Source of the DNA: Sphingomonas phyllosphaerae
GTDB taxonomy: Bacteria; Pseudomonadota; Alphaproteobacteria; Sphingomonadales; Sphingomonadaceae
Direction of reading: 5' to 3'
DNA: 64,000 nucleotides
NCBI RefSeq assembly: GCF_029623345.1
Contig: NZ_JAPYKH010000013.1
Span: 1-64,000, forward strand
Of this stretch, positions 1 to 9,328 are shown one piece after another (within the stretch, counting starts at the first letter, position 1; every line of letters starts with the position of its first letter). The translations under genes and the position numbers were made by a program. The notes beneath the pieces were generated by a model. It searched no databases. It had not been told where the DNA came from and saw only the letters and a program-made list of their open reading frames with translations.

Positions 1-78
1 CAGGCCGGGGCCCAGTCGGGAACGTCAGTGGATCTTACGAGCGCCGTCCCACCTGAGCCCCGGCCTGCGCCGGGGCAC
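1..78. repeat. REPIN-like paired palindrome, family A
   Basis: Two GC-rich palindromic arms face each other. The left arm is cut by the window edge and contains GGCCGGGGCCCAG. The right arm at 53-78 contains GCCCCGGCCTGCGCCGGGGC. The same arm pair, in the same inverted arrangement, occurs at 47901-47989 and again at 48024-48111. It lies just beyond the 3' end of the flagellar operon. Confidence 0.75.
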
Positions 79-111
79 AGGAGGCGCCACGCCGCGCTCC
101 GCCCCCGCCCC

Positions 112-522
112 CTACCGCCGCGGCACCGGCGCGGGGGCGTCCTCCAGCGCCTTCATCTCGGCGCGCACGTCCTCGGCGCGCTGGCGGTCGATCAGTTTCT
201 CCACCGCATTCTGGTCGCGCTTGGCCGATTGCGTCGCCGCGCCGCTGCGCTCGGCCTGCTGCTCGGCCATGCGCACGCGGTTCACCGCCGCCTCGGCCGA
301 GCGCTGCAGCCGCTCGCGGAAATGCGCCGCGGCGGCGAGGTTGACCGCGCCCGTCGCCGCGGTCGGCACCGGCGCCACCGCGTCGACCAGCTGGCCGATG
401 CGGTGCGCCAGCTGGGTCTCGCTCGTCAGCTGCGCCCGCGCGCGCGCCTCGTCCGCGCGTGCCAGCCCGAGCTGGAGCGTGCGCACGCGGTGGAGCCGCT
501 TGAGCCGCGCGGCGTCAGCCAT
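112..522 (-). CDS. fliJ: Flagellar export protein FliJ
   Basis: A 136-residue, largely helical, Ala/Arg/Glu/Gln-rich protein is encoded directly after fliI, overlapping its stop by 8 bases. FliJ is the coiled-coil stalk protein of the flagellar type III export ATPase, where it sits in the FliI hexamer and couples it to the export gate. The long heptad-like helix through residues 5-125 and the length fit the family (about 140-150 residues). FliJ sequences diverge strongly, so the call rests mainly on position and coiled-coil character. It is the last gene of the operon visible here; a repeat follows. Confidence 0.75.
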   Translation of the reverse strand: MADAARLKRLHRVRTLQLGLARADEARARAQLTSETQLAHRIGQLVDAVAPVPTAATGAVNLAAAAHFRERLQRSAEAAVNRVRMAEQQAERSGAATQSAKRDQNAVEKLIDRQRAEDVRAEMKALEDAPAPVPRR

Positions 523-1846
523 CGCCGAACACGCCGACCAGCTCGGCCGCGGCGTCCGCCAGCGGTACTACCTGCGACGTCTCCTGGCGGATGAACTCGG
601 TGATCGCGGGATGATAGGCGATGGCGTTGTCGATCGCGGCGTCGCTGCCCGAGCGATAGGCGCCCATCAGCACGAGGTCGCGGTTTTCCTCATAGGTGGC
701 GAGATGACGGCGCAGCGCGCGCGCGGCCTGCTGGTGCTCGACCGGCACGATGTCGTTCATCACGCGGCTGACCGACTTGGAGACGTCGATCGCGGGATAG
801 ACCGCGCGCTCCGCCATCGCGCGGCTCAGCACGATATGGCCGTCGAGGATCGAGCGCGCCGAATCGACCACCGGGTCGTTGCCGTCGTCGCCGTCGGCCA
901 GCACGGTGTAGATCGCGGTGATCGAGCCGCCGGTGTTCACGTCCGAGCCGGCGCGCTCGATCAGGTTGGGCAGCATCGCGATCGCCGAGGGCGGATAGCC
1001 GCGCGCCGAAGCGGGCTCGCCCAGCGCCAGCCCGATCTCGCGCCCGGCGTGTGCCACGCGGGTGAGCGAGTCGATGATCAGCAGCACCTTCTTGCCCTCG
1101 GCGCGGAACGCCTCGGCGATCGCGGTGGCGCGCAGCGCGCCGCGGATGCGCAGCACCGGCGAGTGGTTGGCGGGCACCGCGACGACCACGGCGCGCTTGC
1201 GTGCCTCGCCCGCCACCTTGGTCTCGAGGAAGTCGGCGACCTCGCGCGAGCGCTCGCCGATCAGCCCGATCACGATCACATCGGCCTGCGCCGCGCGCAC
1301 CATCATGCCGAGCAGCACCGACTTGCCGACGCCCGAGCCCGCCATGATGCCGACGCGCTGGCCCTGGCCGACGGTGAGCAGCCCGTTGATCGCGCGCACG
1401 CCGACGTCGAGCGGGGCGAGCACGCGGCCGCGGTCGAGTGGCGACTGCATGTGCCCGGCGAGCGGCCAGCGCCCCGCGCCGCGGATCGGGCCGAGCCCGT
1501 CGATCGGCGCGCCCGAGCCGTCGACCACGCGCCCCAGCATGGCCGCGCCGACCTCGGCCTCGCCCGGCGCGCCGAGCGGGCGCACCGGCGCGTTGGGCAG
1601 CAGCGCCGCCGGGCCGCCGAGGTTCATCATCAAAGTGCGGCCGTTGCGGAAGCCGATCACCTCGGCCTCGACCTGCGCGGTGCCCGCAGCGCCGATGCGG
1701 CAGACGGTGCCGACCGGTAGCGACAGCCCGACCGCTTCCATCAGCAACCCGTCATAGGACGACAGCCGCCCGGAGACCTTGGCGGCGAAACGCGGCGCGG
1801 CGTCGGCGAGGGTGGCGAGATAATCGTCGGCGAAGCGGTTCAGCAC
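515..1846 (-). CDS. fliI: Flagellum-specific ATP synthase FliI
   Basis: ATPase of the flagellar type III export apparatus at the cytoplasmic base of the basal body, related to F1-beta. The P-loop GSGVGKS is at about residues 170-176 and the Walker B strand VLLIIDS at about 254-260, followed by the family-typical region LTRVAHAGREIGLALGEP. I place the start at the GTG at 1844-1846, which reads VLNRFADDYL and overlaps the fliH stop; this gives 443 residues, the normal FliI length. A longer version from 1894 would only read the end of fliH in another frame. It overlaps fliJ downstream, so the genes are probably translationally coupled. Confidence 0.95.
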   Translation of the reverse strand: MLNRFADDYLATLADAAPRFAAKVSGRLSSYDGLLMEAVGLSLPVGTVCRIGAAGTAQVEAEVIGFRNGRTLMMNLGGPAALLPNAPVRPLGAPGEAEVGAAMLGRVVDGSGAPIDGLGPIRGAGRWPLAGHMQSPLDRGRVLAPLDVGVRAINGLLTVGQGQRVGIMAGSGVGKSVLLGMMVRAAQADVIVIGLIGERSREVADFLETKVAGEARKRAVVVAVPANHSPVLRIRGALRATAIAEAFRAEGKKVLLIIDSLTRVAHAGREIGLALGEPASARGYPPSAIAMLPNLIERAGSDVNTGGSITAIYTVLADGDDGNDPVVDSARSILDGHIVLSRAMAERAVYPAIDVSKSVSRVMNDIVPVEHQQAARALRRHLATYEENRDLVLMGAYRSGSDAAIDNAIAYHPAITEFIRQETSQVVPLADAAAELVGVFGDG

Positions 1847-2586
1847 GCGGGCACCGCCGCGCGCTCGATCGCCGCCGTCAGCTGCTCCATCCACAATTCG
1901 GGTCCGTCCTCGACGATCGTCGAGGCCGCCTCGAGCACGAAGCTGCCGCGCGCCACCTCGGCGTCGCCGATCGGGAAGATCGTGTCGGGCAGAAGCCCCG
2001 CGAGCAGCGCGACGTCCGCTGGGTTGACGCGCAGCATCGCCGACTCGCTCGCGTCGGCGAGCAGATCGACCGCGGCCTCGACGCGCGCGGCGAGCAGCGG
2101 GCCGGAGACGCCGGTCTGGCCCACCACCGCGGTGACGAGCGTCAGCACGGTGCGGCGCAGCGTCTCGGCCAGCGCGGCGCGGTCGATCGCGCCGCCGCCG
2201 CGCAGCTGCGCGGCGACGCCGTCGAGCAAGGCGCGGTCGCGCGCCGCCTCGGCCTGCGCGGCGTGCGTCGCGGCGGCGAAGCCCTCCTCATAGCCTTCCG
2301 CGCGCGCGGCCTCGACCTGCTCGAGGCAGGGCAGCGGCTGGGCGGCGGGGTCTAGCATGTCCCAGCCCGCGGTCGGGTCGCTGCCCGGATCGGCCGGTGC
2401 GAAGTGGCGCGGCTCCTCGGCGGTGGCGCCGGTCTCGGGCGGGCGCGCGCCGAACGCCTGCTCGATCCGCGCGATCAGCTCGCCGGGGGTGAAGCCGGCG
2501 AGCGCTTCCGATTGCGCGCGCGCGCGGGTGGTGGCGGCTGCGTTGGCACGTGCCGGCAGCCCAATGACGAACGTCGCCTCAGACAT
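1840..2586 (-). CDS. fliH: Flagellar assembly protein FliH
   Basis: A 248-residue protein lying between fliG and fliI. FliH dimers bind and restrain the FliI ATPase and dock it to the C-ring. The N-terminal half is Ala/Pro-rich and poorly conserved. The region around residues 85-140 (EQVEAARAEGYEEGFAAATH onward) has the Gly- and Ala-spaced helical repeat typical of FliH, and the C-terminal part resembles the peripheral stalk of V/F-ATPases. I prefer the ATG at 2584-2586, which overlaps the fliG stop by 8 bases; a GTG four codons earlier is possible. The identification depends partly on gene order. Confidence 0.85.
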   Translation of the reverse strand: MSEATFVIGLPARANAAATTRARAQSEALAGFTPGELIARIEQAFGARPPETGATAEEPRHFAPADPGSDPTAGWDMLDPAAQPLPCLEQVEAARAEGYEEGFAAATHAAQAEAARDRALLDGVAAQLRGGGAIDRAALAETLRRTVLTLVTAVVGQTGVSGPLLAARVEAAVDLLADASESAMLRVNPADVALLAGLLPDTIFPIGDAEVARGSFVLEAASTIVEDGPELWMEQLTAAIERAAVPAC

Positions 2587-3607
2587 AATCGTCGTCACCT
2601 GCGCCCATGTTGATCGTACCGTCCTTGGCGAGATTGCGCGCGATCTGGATGATCATCTTCTGCGCCTCGAGCACCTCGCTCAGCTTCATCGGGCCGCGCG
2701 CTTCCATGTCGTCGCGGATGCCGTCCGCGGCGCGTGCCGACATGCAGCCGAGGATGCGGTTGCGCGCCGCCTCGTCCACGCCCTTGAGCGCACGCGTCAG
2801 CGTGTCGCCGTCGACGTTGCGGATCAGCGTGCCCAGCGACTTGTCGTCGAGCTCCAGCAGATTGTCGAAGACGAACATCGCCTCCTCGATCTGGCGCGCG
2901 ATGTCGCGGTCCATCTTGAGCAGCTTGGGCATGACGCGCTGCTCGGTCGCCTTGCGCGCGCCCTGCAGGATCTTGGCCGCCTCGCGCGCGCCGCCGAGCT
3001 GGAGCCCGCCGACCGGACCGCCGCCGCTGCCGCCGCCACCGCTCCGCGACGCGATCAGCGTGCGCAGCGTCTCGACCGCCTCGGGGGTGATCGGGCCGAG
3101 CTTGGCGATGCGATGCAGGATGTCGGGCTGGACCGCTTCCGGCAGCAGCTCGAGCACCTGGCCGCCGACCGCGGGATCGAGGTTGGCGATCATCACCGCG
3201 GCGATCTGCGGATGCTCCTTGTCGAGCATCGTCGCGATCTCGCTGGCGTCGAGCCAGTCGAGCAGGTCGATCTCGCACACCGCCTCGGCCGGGGTGATCT
3301 GCGCCAGCACGCTCTCGGCCTTCTCGCGGCCGAGCGCGCGCGTCATCACCGCCTCCACCTTGGGGCCGGGGTTGAAGGTGATGCCGGTGCGCTCGCGCGC
3401 GCGGCCGACGAAATCGTCGAGCACCAGCTCCACCTCCTGCTCGCTGACGTCGGCCACCGCGAACATCGCGCTGCCCAGCTTGCGGACCTCCTCGGGATCG
3501 AGCTTCTGCAGGATCGCGGCGGCTTCTTCCTCGCCGACGAGCATCATCAGCACCGCGGCGCGCTCGACGCCGTTGAAGGTGCGCGGGGCGGCGGCGACCG
3601 CGCTCAC
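2579..3607 (-). CDS. fliG: Flagellar motor switch protein FliG
   Basis: C-ring protein that couples the MS-ring (FliF) to the switch complex and contacts the stator MotA through its charged C-terminal domain. The 342-residue length is standard. The N-terminal domain begins FNGVERAAVLMMLVGEEEAA. The middle domain carries the diagnostic EHPQ motif at residues 131-134 (LDKEHPQIAAVMIANLDP), and the C-terminal ARM-like domain follows a Gly/Ser-rich linker. The start is a GTG inside a GTGA overlap with the fliF stop, so translation is probably coupled to fliF. Confidence 0.95.
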   Translation of the reverse strand: MSAVAAAPRTFNGVERAAVLMMLVGEEEAAAILQKLDPEEVRKLGSAMFAVADVSEQEVELVLDDFVGRARERTGITFNPGPKVEAVMTRALGREKAESVLAQITPAEAVCEIDLLDWLDASEIATMLDKEHPQIAAVMIANLDPAVGGQVLELLPEAVQPDILHRIAKLGPITPEAVETLRTLIASRSGGGGSGGGPVGGLQLGGAREAAKILQGARKATEQRVMPKLLKMDRDIARQIEEAMFVFDNLLELDDKSLGTLIRNVDGDTLTRALKGVDEAARNRILGCMSARAADGIRDDMEARGPMKLSEVLEAQKMIIQIARNLAKDGTINMGAGDDDYV

Positions 3608-5343
3608 GATTTGGCCTCGGCGGTGATCATGTCACGCACCGCCAGCGCCGCGCGCGCGGGGTTGTCGCGGGTGAAGCCGCGCACCGCGCCGATCCGCTCC
3701 TCGTAGCTGCGGCTGGTCTCGATCTGGTCGAGGCTGACCGGCGGCGCCACCGCGATGCCGGCTTCGCTCATCAGCGGCTGCCCGTCGGCGCCGAGCAGCG
3801 GTTGGCCGTCCTCGCCGAGCAGCGGGGCGCCCGCGGTGGCGGCCTGCGCCGCTATCGCCGCGGGGCTGGCGTCCTCGCGCTTCTTCATCAGCGCCTTGGC
3901 GATCGGGCGCACGCCGAGCAGCAGCACCAGCAGCGCGATGATCAGCGCGGTGACGTTGCGCGCCAGCACCGGCAGCCAGGCATTGTCGTACCACTTGGGC
4001 GCGTCGTTCGCGTCGGTGGCGTCGGCGAACTTGCGGCTGATCACCGTGACATTGTCGTTGCGGGTCTGGTCGAAGCCGACCGCGCTCTTCACCAGATCGT
4101 TGATCTGGTTGATCTCCATCGCGTTGCGCTTGCCCTTCTCCGGATCGCGCAGCAGCACCGCGACCGACAGCCGCTTGATGTTGCCCGGCGCCGCGCGGGT
4201 GACCGAGACCTCCTTGTTGAGGTCATAGGCGCGCTGGAACGAGTCGGTCTGCTTGGCCGGGTCGGGCGCGGGGCCGCCGGCGACGGGCTGCGCCTGCGGC
4301 GTGCCGGGCGCGCCGGTGGCGGGCTGCGGCGTCGACAGCTGCGAGGCCGGCGGCGGCGTGTTGCTCAGCGCGCCGGGGATGCCCGCGGGCGCCTGGCCGG
4401 TCGCCATGTTGCCGGTCCAGTTGCCGGTCTCGGCGCGCAGACGGCCGTCCTTGTCATAGCTCTCGCGCGTCGCGCTGGTCTCGTCGAGGTTGACGTCGGC
4501 CTGCACCTCGGCGGTGAAATTGCCCGCGCCGACCAGCGGGGTGAGCAGCTGGATCAGCTGCTGGCGGTACTTGTCCTCGACGCGGCGCTGGAACTCGATG
4601 CGCTTGTCGTTGGCGGCGTCGGCGCCGTCGCCCGACTTGGTGAGCAGGCCGCCGAGCTGGTCGACCACGGTGACCGCATCGGGCTTCATCCCCGGCACCG
4701 AGGAGGCGACCAGGTTGACGATCGAGCTGACCTGCGCGTCGCTCAGCGAGCGCCCGCCCTGCAGCTTGAGCACCACCGAAGCGGAGGGTGCGGCATTGTC
4801 GCGCACGAACACGCTGGCCTCGGGCATGGCGAGATGGACGCGCGCTTCGGCGACCGAGTCGATCTCCTGGATCGAGCGCGCCAGTTCGGTCTCGCGCGCC
4901 TGGCGCAGCCGCTCGCCTTCCACCGCGCGGCTGACGCCCATCGGCAGCTGGTCGAGGATCGCGTAACCGCCGGGCGCCGCCTTGGGCAGACCCTGGCCCG
5001 CGAGCAGCATCTTGGCCTTGCTGAAATCCTCTTCGTTGACGGTCAGCGCGTCCGATGAATCGATGTGGCTGGTGATGTTGGCGGCGCTCAACGCGCTCGT
5101 CACCGCGGCCTTGTCGGTATCGGGCAGGCCCGAGAACAGCACCTTCTGCGGCGGAGTCGACAACGCGGACCAGGCCAGACCGGCGGCGCCGATCAGACCG
5201 ACCATCAGCGCCATCGGACCCGCACGGCGGACCGCCGGCTGCGCGAACACGCCCTGGATCTGGCGCAGCGGATTGGCGAACTTCTCCGGCACCAGCGTGA
5301 TGGCGGCGGGGTTCTGCGGCGAGGGAGTGAGAGCGTTGCTCAT
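3604..5343 (-). CDS. fliF: Flagellar M-ring protein FliF
   Basis: Inner-membrane MS-ring subunit on which the basal body is built. There are two membrane segments: one at about residues 42-62 (ALMVGLIGAAGLAWSALS) and one near residue 460 (NVTALIIALLVLLLGVRP). The periplasmic part between them has the ring-building motifs common to FliF and type III secretion YscJ/PrgK proteins, for example the stretch from PQKVLFSGLPDTDKAAV. The C-terminal cytoplasmic tail ends in a helix of the kind that binds FliG. At 579 residues it has family length. It starts one base after the fliE stop. Confidence 0.95.
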   Translation of the reverse strand: MSNALTPSPQNPAAITLVPEKFANPLRQIQGVFAQPAVRRAGPMALMVGLIGAAGLAWSALSTPPQKVLFSGLPDTDKAAVTSALSAANITSHIDSSDALTVNEEDFSKAKMLLAGQGLPKAAPGGYAILDQLPMGVSRAVEGERLRQARETELARSIQEIDSVAEARVHLAMPEASVFVRDNAAPSASVVLKLQGGRSLSDAQVSSIVNLVASSVPGMKPDAVTVVDQLGGLLTKSGDGADAANDKRIEFQRRVEDKYRQQLIQLLTPLVGAGNFTAEVQADVNLDETSATRESYDKDGRLRAETGNWTGNMATGQAPAGIPGALSNTPPPASQLSTPQPATGAPGTPQAQPVAGGPAPDPAKQTDSFQRAYDLNKEVSVTRAAPGNIKRLSVAVLLRDPEKGKRNAMEINQINDLVKSAVGFDQTRNDNVTVISRKFADATDANDAPKWYDNAWLPVLARNVTALIIALLVLLLGVRPIAKALMKKREDASPAAIAAQAATAGAPLLGEDGQPLLGADGQPLMSEAGIAVAPPVSLDQIETSRSYEERIGAVRGFTRDNPARAALAVRDMITAEAKS

Positions 5344-5344
5344 A

Positions 5345-5697
5345 TCAGACCGGCATGCTCATGATATCCTTGTACGCAGACAGGATCTTGTTGCGGACCT
5401 GCAGCGTCGCCTCGAAGCCCACCGAGGCTTCCTGGCGCGCCAGCATGACCTTGGCGATGTCGACAGTCTCGCCGCGCTCGTACTGCTCGCTCAGCGCCGA
5501 GGCCTTCTGCTGGCCGTCGTTCACCTTGGCGAGCGCCGACTGCATCGTGTCGGCGAAGCTGGTCGCGTTGCTCGACGCGCTCTCGGGCGCGGCGGCCGGA
5601 GCGGCGCCGCCGGCGCGGCTCAGCGCGGCGTTGCGCTCGAGGATCTGCGCGCGCAGCGCCATCACGCGGTCGATGCCGCCGACGCCTCCCACCGCGC

Positions 5698-5701
<4 letters not shown>
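5345..5701 (-). CDS. fliE: Flagellar hook-basal body complex protein FliE
   Basis: A small 118-residue rod-junction protein that links the MS-ring/export gate to the proximal rod. The C-terminal half matches FliE well: VMLARQEASVGFEATLQVRN followed by KILSAYKDIMSMPV, the conserved end of the family. The N-terminal part is variable. The ATG overlaps the regulator stop (ATGA), which places fliE second in the operon. Confidence 0.9.
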
Positions 5702-6969
<1,268 letters not shown>

Positions 6970-7031
6970 TGGATTGTCCCTCGAATCTCGAAGGCTTGCA
7001 TGCGCCGCCGGTGGTTAACGCGGAGTATAAT

Positions 7032-7046
7032 TGCCGGCGACCGGCA
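7032..7046. promoter_or_regulatory. Palindrome upstream of the flagellar operon
   Basis: A perfect 6-bp inverted repeat, TGCCGG-CGA-CCGGCA, lies 63 bases upstream of the activator start codon, between the minus-strand flagellar operon and the plus-strand flagellins. A TATACT-like box stands next to it on the minus strand. It could be an operator or enhancer-type site for the activator, but no second copy was found in the window. Confidence 0.35.
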
Positions 7047-7150
7047 GGTTTTTTCCGGGGGCGCGAGCGTCCGCGTTACGCGCGCGCGTAGGTAGGGGAG
7101 GGGATCGGGCCGGCGCCGCCTGCTCACCGATCAGGGTCGAAGATTTTCGC

Positions 7151-7177
7151 TAAAGCTCCGCCAGACCCGGTCGTTTG
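7151..7177 (+). promoter_or_regulatory. Sigma-28-like promoter of flagellin 1
   Basis: TAAA (7151-7154), 15 bases, then GTCGTTTG (7170-7177). The enteric FliA consensus is TAAA, 15 bases, GCCGATAA, so the -35 and the spacing match and the -10 matches partly. The same two boxes with identical spacing stand before the second flagellin, although the 15-base spacers differ, which supports selection on the boxes. Confidence 0.65.
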
Positions 7178-7184
7178 AGGCGGT

Positions 7185-7217
7185 GACGGCGCGGCCACCT
7201 GCTCATTCGGGGGCGGC
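7185..7217 (+). promoter_or_regulatory. Conserved 33-nt flagellin leader element, copy 1
   Basis: A 33-base block begins about 7 bases after the -10 box, where transcription would start, and runs toward the ribosome-binding site. It is repeated before flagellin 2 (8303-8335) with a single difference. Since the sequence on both sides is less conserved, it may act in the mRNA leader. Flagellin leaders are bound by FlbT in Caulobacter; a similar role here is inference. Confidence 0.5.
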
Positions 7218-7247
7218 GGGACGGGCCGAGCAGACGGAGATTTTGCC

Positions 7248-8075
7248 ATGACCGTGATCAACTCGAACACCTCGGCGCTGCGCGCCACCACCGCCTCGAA
7301 CAGCGCCAACAAGGCGCTGTCGGTCTCGATGGAGCGCCTGTCGACCGGCAAGCGCATCAACTCGGCCAAGGACGACGCCGCCGGCCTGGCGATCAGCAAC
7401 TCGATGACCTCGCAGATCCGTGGCATGAGCCAGGGCATCCGCAACGCCAACGACGGCATCTCGATGGCGCAGACCGCGGAAGGCGCGCTCGGCGAAGTCT
7501 CGAACATGCTCCAGCGCATGCGCGAGCTGACCGTCCAGGCCGCCAACGGCACCTATTCGTCGACCGACACCGACTCGATCCGCTCGGAGCAGGCCGCGCT
7601 GAAGGACCAGATCAGCTCGATCGTCACCACCACCGCGTTCAACGGCAAGAAGCTGTTCGACTCGGCCGCGGCGACCGGCTTCGACATCCAGACCGGCGCC
7701 AACACGGGCGACAAGGTCACGCTGAAGTCGGTCGATTTCTCCGCGGGCGGCAGCTCGAAGCTCGCGGTCGTCACCGCGCTGGCGTTTGACGCCGCGGGCA
7801 CCAGCGCCACGCTGGCGAACTATGACGACGCGATCGCCGAGGTGTCGGGCGCGCGCGCCTCGCTGGGTTCGTCGCAGAACCGTCTCGAGTCGGCGGTGAA
7901 CAACGCCACCGCCAACGTGACGAACCTGACCGACGCGCGCAGCCGCATCGAGGACGCCGATTTCTCGACCGAGACCACCGCGCTCGCCAAGTCGCAGATC
8001 CTCAACCAGGCCTCGACCGCGATGCTGGCGCAGGCCAACCAGTCGCAGCAGGGCGTGATGAAGCTGCTCGGCTAA
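7248..8075 (+). CDS. Flagellin 1
   Basis: Filament subunit of 275 residues, short as in many alphaproteobacteria: only the D0 and D1 coiled-coil domains, with no large D2/D3 insert. The N-terminus ([18 protein letters not shown]) and the stretch [20 protein letters not shown] are diagnostic, as is the C-terminal end [20 protein letters not shown]. The middle (about 105-205) is the variable part. A GGAG ribosome-binding site lies 8-9 bases before the ATG. It is followed by two hairpins and then a near copy of itself, so each gene is probably its own transcription unit. Confidence 0.97.
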   Translation: MTVINSNTSALRATTASNSANKALSVSMERLSTGKRINSAKDDAAGLAISNSMTSQIRGMSQGIRNANDGISMAQTAEGALGEVSNMLQRMRELTVQAANGTYSSTDTDSIRSEQAALKDQISSIVTTTAFNGKKLFDSAAATGFDIQTGANTGDKVTLKSVDFSAGGSSKLAVVTALAFDAAGTSATLANYDDAIAEVSGARASLGSSQNRLESAVNNATANVTNLTDARSRIEDADFSTETTALAKSQILNQASTAMLAQANQSQQGVMKLLG

Positions 8076-8090
8076 TTGCCGACGCTCGTC

Positions 8091-8180
8091 GCCGGTCCCT
8101 CGCCCCCGAACGTGGCGGGGCCGGCGCCGGGTGGATGAGTGGATTGCGGAACCCCCGTCAGCGATGCTGGCGGGGGTTTT
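8091..8180 (+). terminator. Double hairpin terminator after flagellin 1
   Basis: The first hairpin (8091-8125) pairs GCCGG(T)CCC with GGGGCCGGC. The second (8150-8178) pairs AACCCCCG with CGGGGGTT and CAGC with GCTG around a GAT loop, and is followed by a short T run. The arrangement is repeated after flagellin 2. The second hairpin fits an intrinsic terminator. Confidence 0.8.
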
Positions 8181-8268
8181 CGCGTCTGGAACTCGGTCGC
8201 GAGCCAAGCGGGATGGTAGCTCCTCCCCGTGCCGCGGAGAATTTGTCGGGTGCCACCCTGAAAAGCGC

Positions 8269-8295
8269 TAAATGTCCCGCCACGTCGGTCGTTTG
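8269..8295 (+). promoter_or_regulatory. Sigma-28-like promoter of flagellin 2
   Basis: TAAA (8269-8272), 15 bases, GTCGTTTG (8288-8295). This matches the flagellin 1 promoter in both boxes and in spacing, and stands 69 bases before the ATG (70 for copy 1). Confidence 0.65.
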
Positions 8296-8302
8296 GGTGA
8301 AT

Positions 8303-8335
8303 GACGGCACGGCCACCTGCTCATTCGGGGGCGGC
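8303..8335 (+). promoter_or_regulatory. Conserved 33-nt flagellin leader element, copy 2
   Basis: Identical to 7185-7217 except for one A/G difference, and again begins 7 bases after the -10 box. It includes CCACCTGCTCATTCGGGGG. Confidence 0.5.
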
Positions 8336-8364
8336 GAGCGGGCCGGGCAGATGGAGATTTACCC

Positions 8365-9192
8365 ATGACCGTGATCAACTCGAACACCTCGGCGCTGCGC
8401 GCCACCACCGCCTCGAACATGGCGAACAAGTCGCTCTCGGTCTCGATGGAGCGCCTGTCGACCGGCAAGCGCATCAACTCGGCGAAGGACGACGCCGCCG
8501 GCCTGGCGATCAGCAACTCGATGACCTCGCAGATCCGCGGCATGAGCCAGGGCATCCGCAACGCCAACGACGGCATCTCGATGGCGCAGACCGCGGAAGG
8601 CGCGCTCGGCGAAGTCTCGAACATGCTGCAGCGCATGCGCGAGCTGACGGTGCAGGCGAGCAACGGCACCTATGCCGCAGCCGACGTGTCGTCGATCCGT
8701 GCCGAGCAGTCGGCGCTGAAGGACCAGATCAGCTCGATCGTCACCACCACCGCGTTCAATGGCAAGAAGCTGTTCGACTCGACCGCGGCGACCGGCTTCG
8801 ACATCCAGACCGGCGCCAACACGGGCGACAAGGTCACGCTGAAGTCGGTCGACTTTACCGCCGCGGGCGGCCTGAAGACCGTGACCGACCTGACCTTTGC
8901 CGACGCCACCCCCGCCAACAACGCGACGTTGGATCAGTATGACACCGCGATCGCGCAGGTCTCGGGCGCGCGCGCCTCGCTGGGTTCGGCGCAGAACCGC
9001 CTCGAGTCGGCGGTGAACAACGCCACCGCCAACGTGACGAACCTGACCGACGCGCGCAGCCGCATCGAGGACGCCGACTTCTCGACCGAGACCACCGCGC
9101 TCGCCAAGTCGCAGATCCTCAACCAGGCTTCGACCGCGATGCTGGCGCAGGCCAACCAGTCGCAGCAGGGCGTGATGAAGCTGCTCGGCTAA
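8365..9192 (+). CDS. Flagellin 2
   Basis: Second 275-residue flagellin, close to identical to flagellin 1 over the first 100 and last 75 residues. The central segment differs, for example [12 protein letters not shown] against [12 protein letters not shown], and a rewritten stretch follows the shared [11 protein letters not shown]. It has the same D0/D1-only architecture. A GGAG ribosome-binding site precedes the ATG. Multiple flagellins commonly occupy different zones of the filament in alphaproteobacteria; whether these two do so cannot be read from the sequence. Confidence 0.97.
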   Translation: MTVINSNTSALRATTASNMANKSLSVSMERLSTGKRINSAKDDAAGLAISNSMTSQIRGMSQGIRNANDGISMAQTAEGALGEVSNMLQRMRELTVQASNGTYAAADVSSIRAEQSALKDQISSIVTTTAFNGKKLFDSTAATGFDIQTGANTGDKVTLKSVDFTAAGGLKTVTDLTFADATPANNATLDQYDTAIAQVSGARASLGSAQNRLESAVNNATANVTNLTDARSRIEDADFSTETTALAKSQILNQASTAMLAQANQSQQGVMKLLG

Positions 9193-9207
9193 ACGTCGCG
9201 ACCCTTT

Positions 9208-9298
9208 GCCGGCCCCTCGCCCCCGAACATGGCGGGGCCGGCGTCGCGAGACCGTCGAAGATCGCGGAACCCCCGTCAGCGACGCTGGCGGGGGTTCC
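9208..9298 (+). terminator. Double hairpin terminator after flagellin 2
   Basis: Hairpin one pairs GCCGGCCCC (9208-9216) with GGGGCCGGC (9234-9242), a perfect 9-bp stem. Hairpin two (9266-9298) pairs GGAACCCCCG with CGGGGGTTCC and extends through CAGC/GCTG. It may also stop transcription arriving from the convergent acyl-CoA synthetase gene. Confidence 0.75.
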
Positions 9299-9328
9299 GT
9301 CGTCTCCGGACGAACCCGGCCGTTCGCC

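Larger units (their letters stand above)
7151..9298 (+). repeat. Tandem duplication of a complete flagellin transcription unit
   Basis: Two units of about 1.1 kb (start codons 1117 bases apart) each contain the sigma-28-like boxes, the 33-nt leader block, a 275-codon flagellin gene and the same pair of hairpins in the same order. Coding ends are nearly identical while the central region and promoter spacers have diverged, so the duplication is not recent, or the ends are kept alike by selection or gene conversion. Confidence 0.85.

Noticed and set aside
515..1894. Longer fliI start at 1894
   Set aside because: The extra 16 residues are the fliH 3' end read in another frame and do not match FliI; the GTG at 1846 gives the family length.
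7185..7202. Sigma-54 -24/-12 promoter in front of the flagellins
   Set aside because: GG and GC are present (ACGGC...CTGC) but 11 bases apart instead of 10 in both copies; the sigma-28-like boxes fit better.
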